Source: an uncultured Planctomycetales bacterium
Lineage (GTDB): Bacteria; Planctomycetota; Planctomycetia; Pirellulales; S012-138
Length of the DNA stretch: 31,226 bases
Direction: 5' to 3'
Assembly (NCBI GenBank): GCA_937982665.1
Contig: CALJLD010000197.1
Location: 1-31,226, forward strand
Shown piece after piece: positions 18,135 through 26,377 of this stretch (position 1 is the stretch's first letter; the number at the start of each line of letters is the position of its first letter). The notes under the pieces are model-generated. The model did no database searches. It was not told where the DNA came from and was given only the letters and a program-made list of their open reading frames with translations. A program made the translations under genes and the position numbers.

Positions 18135-19160
18135 CTAGCTCCAATCCAGGATGACCTTGCCAGCTTTGCCATCTTGCATAATTTCAAACGCCTCGGCAAA
18201 GTCGTCAGCTGGCATCCGGTGCGTTATTGCCGGAGTTACGTCCAGTCCGCTTTGAATCATGGCCGTCATTTTGTACCACGTCTCAAACATCTCGCGGCCG
18301 TAGATTCCCTTGACGTGCAGGCCTTTGAAGATGACTTCGCTCCAATCGATTTCGACGGGGCCTGGGAAAATCCCCAACATGGCAATTGACCCACCGTGAA
18401 TCATGGTGGAAAGCATGGAGCGAAACGCAGCGCCGTTCCCGGACATTTCCAGACCGACGTCAAAACCTTCTGTCATGCCGAGTTCTGGAATGACATCTTT
18501 GAGGTCTTCGCGTGTGGGATTGACGGTGCGGGTTGCTCCGCACGCGGCGGCAAGTTGCAAACGATAATCATTGACGTCCGTGACGACGACGTATCGCGCT
18601 CCTGCATGAATGGCGATTGACGCGGCCATCATGCCAATTGGGCCGGCGCCTGTGATCAAGACGTCTTCGCCAACAAGATCAAACGAAAGCGCCGTATGCA
18701 CGGCATTGCCCAGCGGATCAAAAATCGCGGCCAGTTCGTCGGGAATGTCATCGGGGAGCTTGAAGACATTCGACTCCGGCAAAGCGAGAAATTCCGCAAA
18801 GCCGCCAGGGCGATCAATGCCGACGCCAACAGTTTGGCGACAAAGGTGTCTGCGCCCTGCGCGACAGTTGCGACACACGCCGCAAGTGAGGTGTCCTTCG
18901 CCGGTGACACGATCACCCGGTTTCACCACTTTCACCTCTGCACCAACTTCTTCGACCACGCCCATGTATTCATGGCCAACGGTCATGGGCACGGGAATGG
19001 TCTTTTGCGCCCAGTCATCCCACTTGTAGATGTGCAGGTCCGTTCCGCAGATTGCTGTCTTGCGAATGCGTATCAGCACATCATGCGGGCCGAACTCCGG
19101 CTTGGGCATATCGTCCAGCCACAAACCTCGCTCGCGATGTTTCTTTACCAGCGCTTTCAA
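18135..19160 (-). CDS. tdh: L-threonine 3-dehydrogenase
   Basis: The enzyme oxidises L-threonine to 2-amino-3-ketobutyrate with NAD+. It is a zinc medium-chain dehydrogenase. Starting at the TTG at 19160 the product is 341 residues, the same as the E. coli enzyme as I recall it, and key residues fall at the known positions: catalytic zinc C38, T40, H43, H63 and E64; structural zinc C93, C96, C99 and C107. VLITGAGPIGMMAASIA is the Rossmann glycine motif. A further TTG at 19229 would add 23 residues with no family counterpart. The usual partner kbl (2-amino-3-ketobutyrate CoA ligase) is not adjacent, so the unstable product must be handled by a gene elsewhere or cleave on its own. A possible -10 lies at 19232-19237. 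Confidence 0.95.
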   Translation of the reverse strand: MKALVKKHRERGLWLDDMPKPEFGPHDVLIRIRKTAICGTDLHIYKWDDWAQKTIPVPMTVGHEYMGVVEEVGAEVKVVKPGDRVTGEGHLTCGVCRNCRAGRRHLCRQTVGVGIDRPGGFAEFLALPESNVFKLPDDIPDELAAIFDPLGNAVHTALSFDLVGEDVLITGAGPIGMMAASIAIHAGARYVVVTDVNDYRLQLAAACGATRTVNPTREDLKDVIPELGMTEGFDVGLEMSGNGAAFRSMLSTMIHGGSIAMLGIFPGPVEIDWSEVIFKGLHVKGIYGREMFETWYKMTAMIQSGLDVTPAITHRMPADDFAEAFEIMQDGKAGKVILDWS

Positions 19161-19231
19161 ATGGATACCTGGGAATTGGTTGATGGGGCGGCATTTGCCA
19201 TATTGCCCTGTGGCAGATCCCGGACGCAACT

Positions 19232-19237
19232 AATATA
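19232..19237 (-). promoter_or_regulatory. Possible -10 element for tdh
   Basis: Read on the minus strand this is TATATT, four or five matches to TATAAT, with a poor -35 candidate 17 bases upstream. If used, transcription would begin near 19225, just inside the upstream TTG at 19229, which supports the downstream TTG as the real tdh start. Confidence 0.3.
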
Positions 19238-19305
19238 AGGATCGGCACCCCGGTTGCCAGCAGGGGTGAGGCGGAAAGCCTTCAACCAGCGAGTGGTTTG
19301 CCTGG

Positions 19306-20127
19306 TCAATCGCGGTTTCTTTGGCGATGGGCTTCGTAAAATAGCACCGCAGCCGCAGCGGAGACATTCAAGCTATCCGCGATTCCCGACATCGGAATCT
19401 TGACTGGCAGGAAGTTTTGCTGGCCATCTTCAAGTGTAGCCGATGCGCGCCAGTGCGAGCTGAGGCCATCGGCTTCGCTACCGAGAATGATCGCCGTGCC
19501 GCGGCAATAGTCGACATCCGTGTACAACGTTGGCGCATCCACCAGCGTTGTGACAAGTTGATAATCGCGAGACTTGAGCCAGGCGAGAACTTCGTTGGGA
19601 TCGGCAGTACAAACGGGGACCTGGAACACGGTTCCCAGGCTCGCCCGGATTAGATTCGGATTAAACAAGTCCGTTCCGTGGCCGGCGACAATCACTCCAT
19701 GGAGTCCCGCGCCGTCCGCCGTACGGACGATGCCGCCGATGTTCCCCGGCTTCTCCACGTCTTCAATGATCGCAATCACGGCATTCGCTGGCGGATCAAA
19801 CTCGGCGAGCGTGCGTTGCGGCGCACGCGCAACGGCCAGGAACCCCTCGTCGCGTTCGCCGTAGCAGAGCTTGCGCATGACTGAAGCGGTTACCGGCAGA
19901 ACCTCCGCGGCGGCCTCACTGGCTTGAGCGAATGCGTCCGCCGATTCTTCCGTTTGCGATTCACCTCTTGGCGCGGCAAAGAGTTCGATAATCTCGATGC
20001 CCGACTGAACCGCGCGAGCCAACTCGCGCGCACCGTCGATCACAAACAGTCCGGATTTGCGGCGGAACCGCCCTTTGCGGAGACGAACGACACGCTTAAC
20101 GCGGTCGTTTTGCAAGCTTGTGATCAC
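19306..20127 (-). CDS. SpoU/TrmH family RNA methyltransferase
   Basis: SPOUT-fold enzymes methylate ribose 2'-OH groups in tRNA or rRNA using S-adenosylmethionine; the target base cannot be read here. The 273-residue product has an N-terminal substrate-binding-like region (GLFVIDGARELARAVQSG). The three SpoU motifs follow: EDVEKPGNIGGIVRTADGAG (122-141, with N129 and R135), ILGSEADGL (214-222) and IPMSGIADSLNVSAAAAVLFYE (244-265). The GTG at 20127 is preferred because it starts a normal family N-terminus (ITSLQNDRVKRV) and follows AGGTAGGT. The TTG at 20178 lies inside an intercistronic hairpin. The DUF1501 gene ends 90 bases upstream on the same strand. Confidence 0.92.
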   Translation of the reverse strand: MITSLQNDRVKRVVRLRKGRFRRKSGLFVIDGARELARAVQSGIEIIELFAAPRGESQTEESADAFAQASEAAAEVLPVTASVMRKLCYGERDEGFLAVARAPQRTLAEFDPPANAVIAIIEDVEKPGNIGGIVRTADGAGLHGVIVAGHGTDLFNPNLIRASLGTVFQVPVCTADPNEVLAWLKSRDYQLVTTLVDAPTLYTDVDYCRGTAIILGSEADGLSSHWRASATLEDGQQNFLPVKIPMSGIADSLNVSAAAAVLFYEAHRQRNRD

Positions 20128-20161
20128 GAAACCTACCTGGCAGCAAGTCGTTCTCTTGGAC

Positions 20162-20187
20162 GGAGGTGTCGCTGCCAAGCGTCCTCC
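20162..20187. other. Intercistronic hairpin between DUF1501 gene and RNA methyltransferase
   Basis: GGAGG (20162-20166) pairs with CCTCC (20183-20187), and CGCT (20170-20173) pairs with AGCG (20178-20181) around GCCA. The result is a nine-pair hairpin with a small internal loop. No T run follows on either strand, so it could be an mRNA-processing or attenuating structure rather than a terminator. Confidence 0.35.
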
Positions 20188-20217
20188 ACAATAAATGGGA
20201 GCTTCAGCAAGTCTTGT

Positions 20218-21534
20218 CTACGCAAGAATCTGCTTGATGGGCGTACCTTCCGCAATGCGAATCGGCCGTCCGAGGTCAGAAATATTTTGAATGTCCGGAT
20301 CGACGCCAAGTGCGGTACACAATGTGGACAACACATCGGGAACGTCAATCTTGCCATCCACAACTTCCATGCCGTCGGGTCCACTTGAACCATAGGCTTG
20401 GCCGCCGCTGATTCCGCCCCCGGCGAAGACACAGGACCAGGCATTGGGGAAGTGGTCACGACCGGTCTGGGCGTTGATTCGTGGTGTGCGACCAAACTCG
20501 CCCATCCACAAGATGGTCGTTTGTTCCAGTAGGCCTCGTTCCTTCAGCTCTGACATTAACGATGACCAACCGGCATCAAGCTGCGACGAAAGATTCTTGA
20601 TCGCTTCAAAGTTGTCCGCGTGTGTGTCCCAACCTCCGAGTTCGACTTCGATGAAGGGGACGCCGCGCTCGATGAGTCTGCGGGCCATCAAACAACCTTG
20701 GCCAAATTGTCCGCGACCGTAACGCTCTCGGACTTCGTCCGTCTCATCAGACAAGTCGAAGGCCTTTGCTGCTTCCGACTGCATCATCCGCACAGCGCTT
20801 TCATACACAGTCTTATGGGCAGTGGGAGCTGACGAACCATGACTGGCCAAGAACCCGTCCTGCAAAGTTTGCCAAAGCTCGAGTCGAGCGGTTTGCTGCT
20901 CCGCCGTGATGGCGGAATTCGTCAGATCATCAACGCCCAGTTCGGCAAAACCTTCTTGTGGCATTTGGCCGGGAGCTGCGTTTCGCGCGCCAACCTTGAG
21001 GGCCGCGAATCTAGGCCCTAAGAAACCGGGAGCATAGGCCGCTCGGTTGAATGCGGACTGTTGAGCAATGCTGACAAAGTTGGGCAACTCCGCCGACGAG
21101 GCACCCAACTCTTTGGAGATCGCGGCACCGATCGTCGGATAGGCAATCGGTCCGCCGGGGCGCTGCCCCGTGTGCATCAAGTATGTTCCGCGCGAATGAT
21201 CTCCCTCGCTTGTGCTCAAGCCACGGCAAACGGCCAATTGGTCGCCATGCTTTGCCAGATTCGGCAAGTGTTCAGAGATCCGCAAGCCAGGCGCGGACGT
21301 TTCGATTTCCTTATATTCGCCGCCGTTGGCATGGCCCGGTTTGAGATCGAACGTATCCATCTGGGACGGCCCGCCCGACATCCACAACAAGACGCAGTGC
21401 CGTTTGCGAGCTGGATCATTTGCCAGATGATTTGCGAAACGGGGCAGCCAACCACTTGCGCTTCGGCCCAAAGCACTCCAACCGAGAATTCCGCCGGCAG
21501 CTGCCAGCGCTTGTCGACGCGTGACTCGAGTCAT
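20218..21534 (-). CDS. DUF1501 protein with twin-arginine-like leader
   Basis: DUF1501 proteins have a sulfatase/alkaline-phosphatase-like fold and are hugely expanded in planctomycetes, with no fixed biochemical role. The N-terminus TRRQALAAAGG is a plausible Tat signal (RR followed by a weakly hydrophobic stretch). Family marks are CVLLWMSGGPSQMDTFDLKPG, the STSEGDHSRGTYLMHTG run, ERGVPFIEVELGGWDTHADNF, and the closing WMGEFGRTPRINAQTGRDHFPNAWS. The ATG at 21534 is taken because AGGGG lies seven bases before it; the ATG at 21540 is too close to that site. These genes usually sit beside a DUF1549/DUF1553 gene, which is absent here. Confidence 0.93.
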   Translation of the reverse strand: MTRVTRRQALAAAGGILGWSALGRSASGWLPRFANHLANDPARKRHCVLLWMSGGPSQMDTFDLKPGHANGGEYKEIETSAPGLRISEHLPNLAKHGDQLAVCRGLSTSEGDHSRGTYLMHTGQRPGGPIAYPTIGAAISKELGASSAELPNFVSIAQQSAFNRAAYAPGFLGPRFAALKVGARNAAPGQMPQEGFAELGVDDLTNSAITAEQQTARLELWQTLQDGFLASHGSSAPTAHKTVYESAVRMMQSEAAKAFDLSDETDEVRERYGRGQFGQGCLMARRLIERGVPFIEVELGGWDTHADNFEAIKNLSSQLDAGWSSLMSELKERGLLEQTTILWMGEFGRTPRINAQTGRDHFPNAWSCVFAGGGISGGQAYGSSGPDGMEVVDGKIDVPDVLSTLCTALGVDPDIQNISDLGRPIRIAEGTPIKQILA

Positions 21535-21911
21535 GCTCATTCCCCTGCTTCAAGGCCATAGTGGAAGGATAATCTGGCCACAGGCCAGGGATCCGTACGT
21601 CCAAGGCTAGTCGGGTGATCCGCAAATCCGCAACCCCAGTGGGGGCTGGGAAGATGCCTTCAGTTTGCCATGATCGGAGCGATTTTGCCAATACTTCAGG
21701 CAGATTGCAGGGAACCGCCGGTTTCACCGTATATCCGGAGAGGTCATGTTCGGGTTCCTGTGCTTGCGCACCCTTGCAGTGGGATAACCAATCTGACTGG
21801 AAAATCTTGAGCTAGGCTTAAGCAGGTTCTTTTCCGAACACTTGGTCCCGTCAGGTTCCCATTTCACGCGGCATCACGACGGGGCGGCGCACACAGCGCA
21901 TGAGGAGTGCC
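21535..21911. other. Divergent intergenic region
   Basis: This 377-base gap separates the DUF1501 gene (minus) from the HAMP-like gene (plus). It holds two small hairpins, CTGGCC-ACA-GGCCAG at 21574-21588 and CCCC-AGT-GGGG at 21634-21644, plus the tandem 8-base repeat noted separately. No coding frame looks real and no consensus promoter is convincing. Confidence 0.45.
21618..21633. repeat. Tandem 8-base repeat ATCCGCAA
   Basis: Two head-to-tail copies occur (21618-21625 and 21626-21633), immediately before a CCCC-AGT-GGGG hairpin. It may be part of a regulatory site or a minor slippage product. Confidence 0.35.
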
Positions 21912-22508
21912 ATGTCTAAGCTTCGCTTTCGCCGTCGCCGGCTCTGGGTTGATGGCCGTATCCAAGGCGCCATCGTCGTCCGGCTGTTGACGTATTATCT
22001 CGCTTGCGGAATCACAGCGACGTGCATGTTGGTTGCCTGGCGGGTTGCCGTTTATGGAGTGCAGGGTGGTCTCGCACAGCACTTGTCCCAGTTGTGGACT
22101 CAAATGGGCCCCGGCGCATTGTCGCTGGTTCTGCTGTTGCCGATGTTCGTGTTTGATGCCGTGCGCCTGAGCCACCGATTCACCGGACCAATGTTCCGGA
22201 TTCGTAAAGCGATGAAGGCCGCGGCCAAAGGCGAGAAGGTCACGCCGATTCAACTGCGCGAAACAGACTACTGGCAAGATCTGGCCGATGACCTCAACAG
22301 TTTGCTGGAAAGTTTTGACGCGATTAAGCCGGCAGCCGCTGACACGGAACGCGACAACGCTGATCAATTTGACGCAACTTTGCAGGATGCAATCGAAGCT
22401 CGCACTGCTGCAAGCAAGGCAACGCAAAGCTCCGAGAAGTCTCAGAGCACGGAACAGCAAAGCAGCGAAAAGGCGTCGAGTTCTGAACTTGAGTCCGCAT
22501 CCCGATAA
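21912..22508 (+). CDS. Two-helix membrane protein with HAMP-like segment, no output domain
   Basis: The 198-residue product starts at the ATG at 21912, four bases after GAGGAG. A basic N-terminus (KLRFRRRR) precedes one membrane helix (about 20-42), a short exported loop and a second helix (about 68-85). Next is a HAMP-like stretch: HRFTGPMFRIRKAMKAAAKGEKVTPIQLRETDYWQDLADDLNSLLE. HAMP modules relay signals from membrane receptors to kinases or chemotaxis domains, but none is present here. The C-terminal 50 residues are a Ser/Glu/Gln-rich low-complexity tail. Similar stand-alone proteins exist in planctomycetes and related groups. The hydrolase gene follows after 72 bases on the same strand and may be co-transcribed. 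Confidence 0.75.
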   Translation: MSKLRFRRRRLWVDGRIQGAIVVRLLTYYLACGITATCMLVAWRVAVYGVQGGLAQHLSQLWTQMGPGALSLVLLLPMFVFDAVRLSHRFTGPMFRIRKAMKAAAKGEKVTPIQLRETDYWQDLADDLNSLLESFDAIKPAAADTERDNADQFDATLQDAIEARTAASKATQSSEKSQSTEQQSSEKASSSELESASR

Positions 22509-22580
22509 CGCTTGGGGAGCATGTCAAGCGCGGGGAAGCGCAATCGATCTTGTGTACTTTGAGAACTGGTAGGGCAAGTC

Positions 22581-23870
22581 ATGATCAATAGTTTTGGCAA
22601 AGCGGCACAGACGGTTGTCGCAATTGTTTGCTACGCGGCCGTTCTGCTCTTGGCCGCCTTGGAGACCCACAGCGTTGCCGGTTGGGTTGTCTTAGGCTGG
22701 GCGCCGGTAATGCTTGTTGACCGCTTCTCCTTCCAAGTCTTTCCTTGGCCGGACAAAGAGAAGTGGGTGCATCAATTGCTGGTCCGCTTGGGCTACGTGA
22801 TCTTTGGCGCATTTTGGTTCGTCTTTATGACGGACGCTCATATCGCCGTGCGTGAGGCGTTGCTGGCTGGAACGGCTCTTTCGCTCACGGCGTTTCTTTT
22901 CGAGACCATTCTGCAATGGGTGAACCGGGTCTCCGGCGGAGGCGAGAACTCATCCGTTGGCCGAGCTGGCGCATTCCGCATGGTGCTGCTAACCGCTTGT
23001 GTGACGATGCCGCTGGCCGTGTTGTATCCACTTTCGACAGTACACCTGGTCCACAAAGCTCCGGATATCTTGCCTGACGCTTTGGGCATCGCTTATCAAG
23101 ATGTTCGATTAAGGACCAATGACGAAATTGACCTGGCCGGCTGGTCCATCCCTGCTTCGGACCCGCGCGGCACAGTTTTGTACTTGCATGGATATGGTGA
23201 GAACCGCGCGCAAGTCATTTCTGTTCTGCAACCGCTTCACGATGCCGGATTCAATGTCGTGGCGTTTGATTTCCGCGGTCATGGCCAGAGCGAAGGACAT
23301 ACCGTAACGTTTGGCCACCGCGAAACAAACGATGTCAAAGCCGGCTACGAATTTGCCAAAGCCCGATATCCGGATCAGCCATTGTTCATGGTTGGTGTTT
23401 CCTATGGCGCCGCGGTAGGACTGCAGACGCTTCCGGAACTTCCAGAAGTCCGCGCGGCGTGGGTCGATTCAACTTTCGCCAGCATGGACAGTGTGCTGTG
23501 GCAACAGTTCTCGTTCTTAAAGCCTGCCTCGCTGCAAAGCGGGGCCGTCTCCATGGCCCGAACAATTCTCTGGCTGGATTGCGGTTTTAAGCCTGACGAA
23601 ATCCGTTTGGACAAAGTGCTGAAGAACGTGAATACGCCGCTGTTCTTTGTTCATGGACAGACTGACGATCGAACGTCACTCAGTGAAGGGCACCAACTCT
23701 TCAACGGCTACGATGGCCCCAAAGGCTATTTCTGGATTGATGACTCAACCCCCAGAAGTGTTCAGCCAGAAGCTCGCCAACGGTACTACGATCAGTTGAT
23801 CGCATTCTTGGAAGCAAACATGCCTGGGGCAGAACGACCGGCTGAGCAAGAAGCGGATGAAACGCAGTAG
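22581..23870 (+). CDS. Membrane-anchored alpha/beta hydrolase, catalytic His apparently missing
   Basis: The first 170 residues contain about five hydrophobic helices (VVAIVCYAAVLLLAAL, AGWVVLGWAPVMLV, GYVIFGAFWFVFM, ALLAGTALSLTAFLF, MVLLTACVTMPLAVLY). An alpha/beta-hydrolase domain follows. It has an oxyanion HGYGEN motif, FDFRGHGQSEG, the nucleophile elbow GVSYG (S274) and the acid site HGQTDD (D362). The strand that should carry the catalytic histidine reads YFWIDDSTPRSV (residues 383-394), where relatives have a 'PGAGH' type turn; no His is present. Otherwise it resembles serine-peptidase-like/ABHD13-type proteins. A real terminator follows. The missing His makes it either a pseudoenzyme, an enzyme with a displaced His, or a sequence artefact. 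Confidence 0.85.
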   Translation: MINSFGKAAQTVVAIVCYAAVLLLAALETHSVAGWVVLGWAPVMLVDRFSFQVFPWPDKEKWVHQLLVRLGYVIFGAFWFVFMTDAHIAVREALLAGTALSLTAFLFETILQWVNRVSGGGENSSVGRAGAFRMVLLTACVTMPLAVLYPLSTVHLVHKAPDILPDALGIAYQDVRLRTNDEIDLAGWSIPASDPRGTVLYLHGYGENRAQVISVLQPLHDAGFNVVAFDFRGHGQSEGHTVTFGHRETNDVKAGYEFAKARYPDQPLFMVGVSYGAAVGLQTLPELPEVRAAWVDSTFASMDSVLWQQFSFLKPASLQSGAVSMARTILWLDCGFKPDEIRLDKVLKNVNTPLFFVHGQTDDRTSLSEGHQLFNGYDGPKGYFWIDDSTPRSVQPEARQRYYDQLIAFLEANMPGAERPAEQEADETQ

Positions 23871-23902
23871 CTGAATTATTGAGACTTCAAAATTCCGAGA
23901 TG

Positions 23903-23930
23903 ACCCGGCGTTCGCGTCGGGTTGTTTCGT
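23903..23930 (+). terminator. Rho-independent terminator
   Basis: ACCCGGCG (23903-23910) pairs with CGTCGGGT (23915-23922), eight pairs including one G-U, around a TTCG tetraloop. The T-rich TGTTTCGTTTGT follows. It lies 33 bases after the hydrolase stop and between convergent genes, so it ends the plus-strand transcript; the reverse strand has a shorter T run. Confidence 0.85.
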
Positions 23931-23979
23931 TTGTAGCTTTATTGTTGCGCCTGCCCGGTTCCGGTTTGCAGCACTGATA

Positions 23980-24954
23980 TTAGGGAGTGCCAAAGCACTC
24001 GCCAGGTTGAACGCGATATCCATTGAGAAACTCAGCGACAGGCAGCATTCGCTTGCCCGCTGGTTGCAGTTCGCGAACGATGACGGCACTGTCACCCGTC
24101 GCGATGATAATCCCGCTGTCCTCCACTGTAATAACAGCGCCTGGCTCACCAGCCTGCTGGCTTTCAACTTCAGCCGGCTCCAACCGGCCGAAGATCAATC
24201 GCATGGGTTGGCCCTGAGGTCGCAACCAGTGGGAGTAGCATTTGGGCCAGGGCTGCATGGCCCGCCATTGATCGCGCACTTGTATTGCCGTGCGACTCCA
24301 GTCGATGTTGCCGTCAGTTTTCTTAAGTCGAGGCGCTTTGGTAACCCGTGCCGGGCTTTGTGGTAATGGCTTAACGCCTACGGGGTCATTCGCGAGTTGG
24401 TCAACACATTGGCGGATCAAACCAGCGCCCAGATCAGCCAGGCGCGGCTCAATATCCTCGGCGGTTTCGCTTTCGCCGATGGCAAGCGAGGCTTGGGCAA
24501 TAGCTGGGCCAGCATCAATCCGCGGCGTCATCTGAATCACCGTCACACCGGTTTCGGTATCGCCATTGTAGATCGCCCAGTTGATTGGTGCCGCTCCTCG
24601 GTACTTCGGCAGCAAAGAACCGTGCAGGTTCACTCCACCCAAACGAGCAACTGCCAACGTCTCCGGCTTGAGGATTTGCCCATAGTCCGCAACGACAAAC
24701 AGGTCCGGCTTGTACGCGGCCAGATCGGTTCGGGCTTCGTCCGTGTTGACACTTTGCGGAGTGTGGATCGGCAGCCCCAGCCGTTCGCCAACTTCGCGCA
24801 TGGGATTGACCGGAGCCGGCTTGTTGCCCACCGGTTGCCGCGCTGGCTGCGTCACCAGCGCAACAACGTTGTGATCCGATGCCGCAAGTGCCTCAAATAA
24901 CGGAACCGCAAACGGGCCCGTTCCCATGACGACGATGTTCAACTTCTCTGGCAT
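23980..24954 (-). CDS. fmt: Methionyl-tRNA formyltransferase
   Basis: The enzyme transfers a formyl group from 10-formyltetrahydrofolate to initiator Met-tRNA. The 324-residue length is normal. The N-terminal formyltransferase domain starts with IVVMGTGPFAVPLFEAL. It carries the catalytic set N109, H111 and D147 within VNLHGSLLPKYRGAAPINWAI and MTPRIDAGP. The C-terminal tRNA-binding domain includes AMQPWPKCYSHW and ends VAEFLNGYRVQPGE. ATG at 24954. thrC lies just upstream on the same strand (39-base gap). The usual def and priA neighbours are absent, so this is a non-standard context for fmt. Confidence 0.95.
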   Translation of the reverse strand: MPEKLNIVVMGTGPFAVPLFEALAASDHNVVALVTQPARQPVGNKPAPVNPMREVGERLGLPIHTPQSVNTDEARTDLAAYKPDLFVVADYGQILKPETLAVARLGGVNLHGSLLPKYRGAAPINWAIYNGDTETGVTVIQMTPRIDAGPAIAQASLAIGESETAEDIEPRLADLGAGLIRQCVDQLANDPVGVKPLPQSPARVTKAPRLKKTDGNIDWSRTAIQVRDQWRAMQPWPKCYSHWLRPQGQPMRLIFGRLEPAEVESQQAGEPGAVITVEDSGIIIATGDSAVIVRELQPAGKRMLPVAEFLNGYRVQPGECFGTP

Positions 24955-24993
24955 TCCGGCTCAAAAACAAGTGAACGAGTAAGTAGTGTGGGC

Positions 24994-26214
24994 TCAACCG
25001 GCGATTGCATCCCAATCAGCGTTGTCCTTCTTTAACCTTGGTAAATCGCACTTCATCGCCTCGGGATACTTTTGGACCGCGCCCGTGTTGAAGATGACAA
25101 CTTTCTCATTGGGCTTAAACCATCCCGAATCGGCAAGTTGCTCCAACGCCCCCACGCAGGCCGCCGTCTCCGGGCAAATGGCGATGCCTTCGGCGGAATT
25201 GGCCAATCGCATCCATTCGCGAATGCGGCCTTCATCGGCCGCGACCGCGCATCCTCCGCTCTCGCGCACGGCGTCCAAGATCATGAAGTCCCCCACAGCC
25301 ACAGGCACGCGAAGCCCACTGGCAATTGTGCTCGCATTCGCGAAGGGCTCAGCAAATCGCTCTCCGGCTTCAAACGCTCTGACGATTGGACAACAGCCTG
25401 TTGACTGCACCGAGACCATCCGCGGACGCTGCTCGCCTTTCAGCCAGCCAAGCTCGGCGAGTTCCGCAAAGGCTTTCCACATGCCGATCAAGCCAGTGCC
25501 GCCGCCGGTTGGATAGAGAATCACATCCGGCAATTCCCAATCGCATTGCTCGGCCAACTCCAAGCCCATCGTCTTCTTGCCTTCAATGCGATACGGCTCC
25601 TTGAGTGTGGAAACATCGAACCAGCCCAGGCGCTCCTTGCCTTCGCGAACAATCTTGCCGCAATCGTTGATTAAACCGTCAACAAGGAACGTTCGCGCGC
25701 CGGAAAGCACGCACTCGTATTGGTTGATCGCCGGTGTATCTTCCGGCATGAAGACAAAGGCCTCCATCGCTGCGCGTGCGGCGTATGCGGCCATCGCTCC
25801 GCCGGCATTTCCCGCAGTGGGAATGGCAACGCGTTTGATGCCAAATTGATTGGCCATGGTTACGGCCATCGACAGCCCACGGCTCTTGAAACTGCCGGTG
25901 GGGAGCTGCGATTCGTCTTTGACCCAAACGTCATTCAAGCCCAACTTCTCGCCCAGGTGTTTGGCCGGCAACAGCGGAGACATGCCTTCGCCCAGACTCA
26001 CAATGTGCGAATCCTCAACCGGAGGCAGCAACTCCCGGTATCGCCACATGGTTGGTGCCCGGCTTTGCACCAGCTCTTTGCTCATCGCTTTACCCACCGC
26101 TTGTAGATCGTACCGCACCCACAAAGGGCGATCCTTGTGCATCGTTTGCGGCTGATCCGCAGGCAGATGTGTGCCATCGATGGCGGATTCCAAGTGCGTT
26201 ACGAAACTCGGCAT
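24994..26214 (-). CDS. thrC: Threonine synthase
   Basis: The PLP enzyme converts O-phospho-L-homoserine to L-threonine and phosphate. The 406-residue product has the PLP lysine K110 in PTGSFKSRG, the phosphate or cofactor loop PTAGNAGGAMAAYAARA, and the glycine-rich YPTGGGTGLIGMWKAF motif. The C-terminus shows GIAICPETAACVGAL, typical of this clade. The N-terminus begins FVTHLE..., like relatives that carry a four-cysteine zinc ribbon, but all four expected cysteines appear substituted here (see findings). ATG at 26214. It probably shares a transcript with fmt. Other fold-type II PLP enzymes (e.g. cysteate synthase) resemble it, but threonine synthase is the best call. Confidence 0.9.
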   Translation of the reverse strand: MPSFVTHLESAIDGTHLPADQPQTMHKDRPLWVRYDLQAVGKAMSKELVQSRAPTMWRYRELLPPVEDSHIVSLGEGMSPLLPAKHLGEKLGLNDVWVKDESQLPTGSFKSRGLSMAVTMANQFGIKRVAIPTAGNAGGAMAAYAARAAMEAFVFMPEDTPAINQYECVLSGARTFLVDGLINDCGKIVREGKERLGWFDVSTLKEPYRIEGKKTMGLELAEQCDWELPDVILYPTGGGTGLIGMWKAFAELAELGWLKGEQRPRMVSVQSTGCCPIVRAFEAGERFAEPFANASTIASGLRVPVAVGDFMILDAVRESGGCAVAADEGRIREWMRLANSAEGIAICPETAACVGALEQLADSGWFKPNEKVVIFNTGAVQKYPEAMKCDLPRLKKDNADWDAIAG

Positions 26215-26377
26215 GTTGTGCTTTCAGTGCGAATCAGAATTAGAAAAGTCTCGTTACAACGTGAGTCGCCCATTGCCACGCAAAGTAAAGCTCCTATGGT
26301 AAGGACTCCGCATCGTAAGCGGCAGGGGGCTGAGTGGACTGCCACATGCCCAGCAATCGACGCGAACGTTAACGCAC

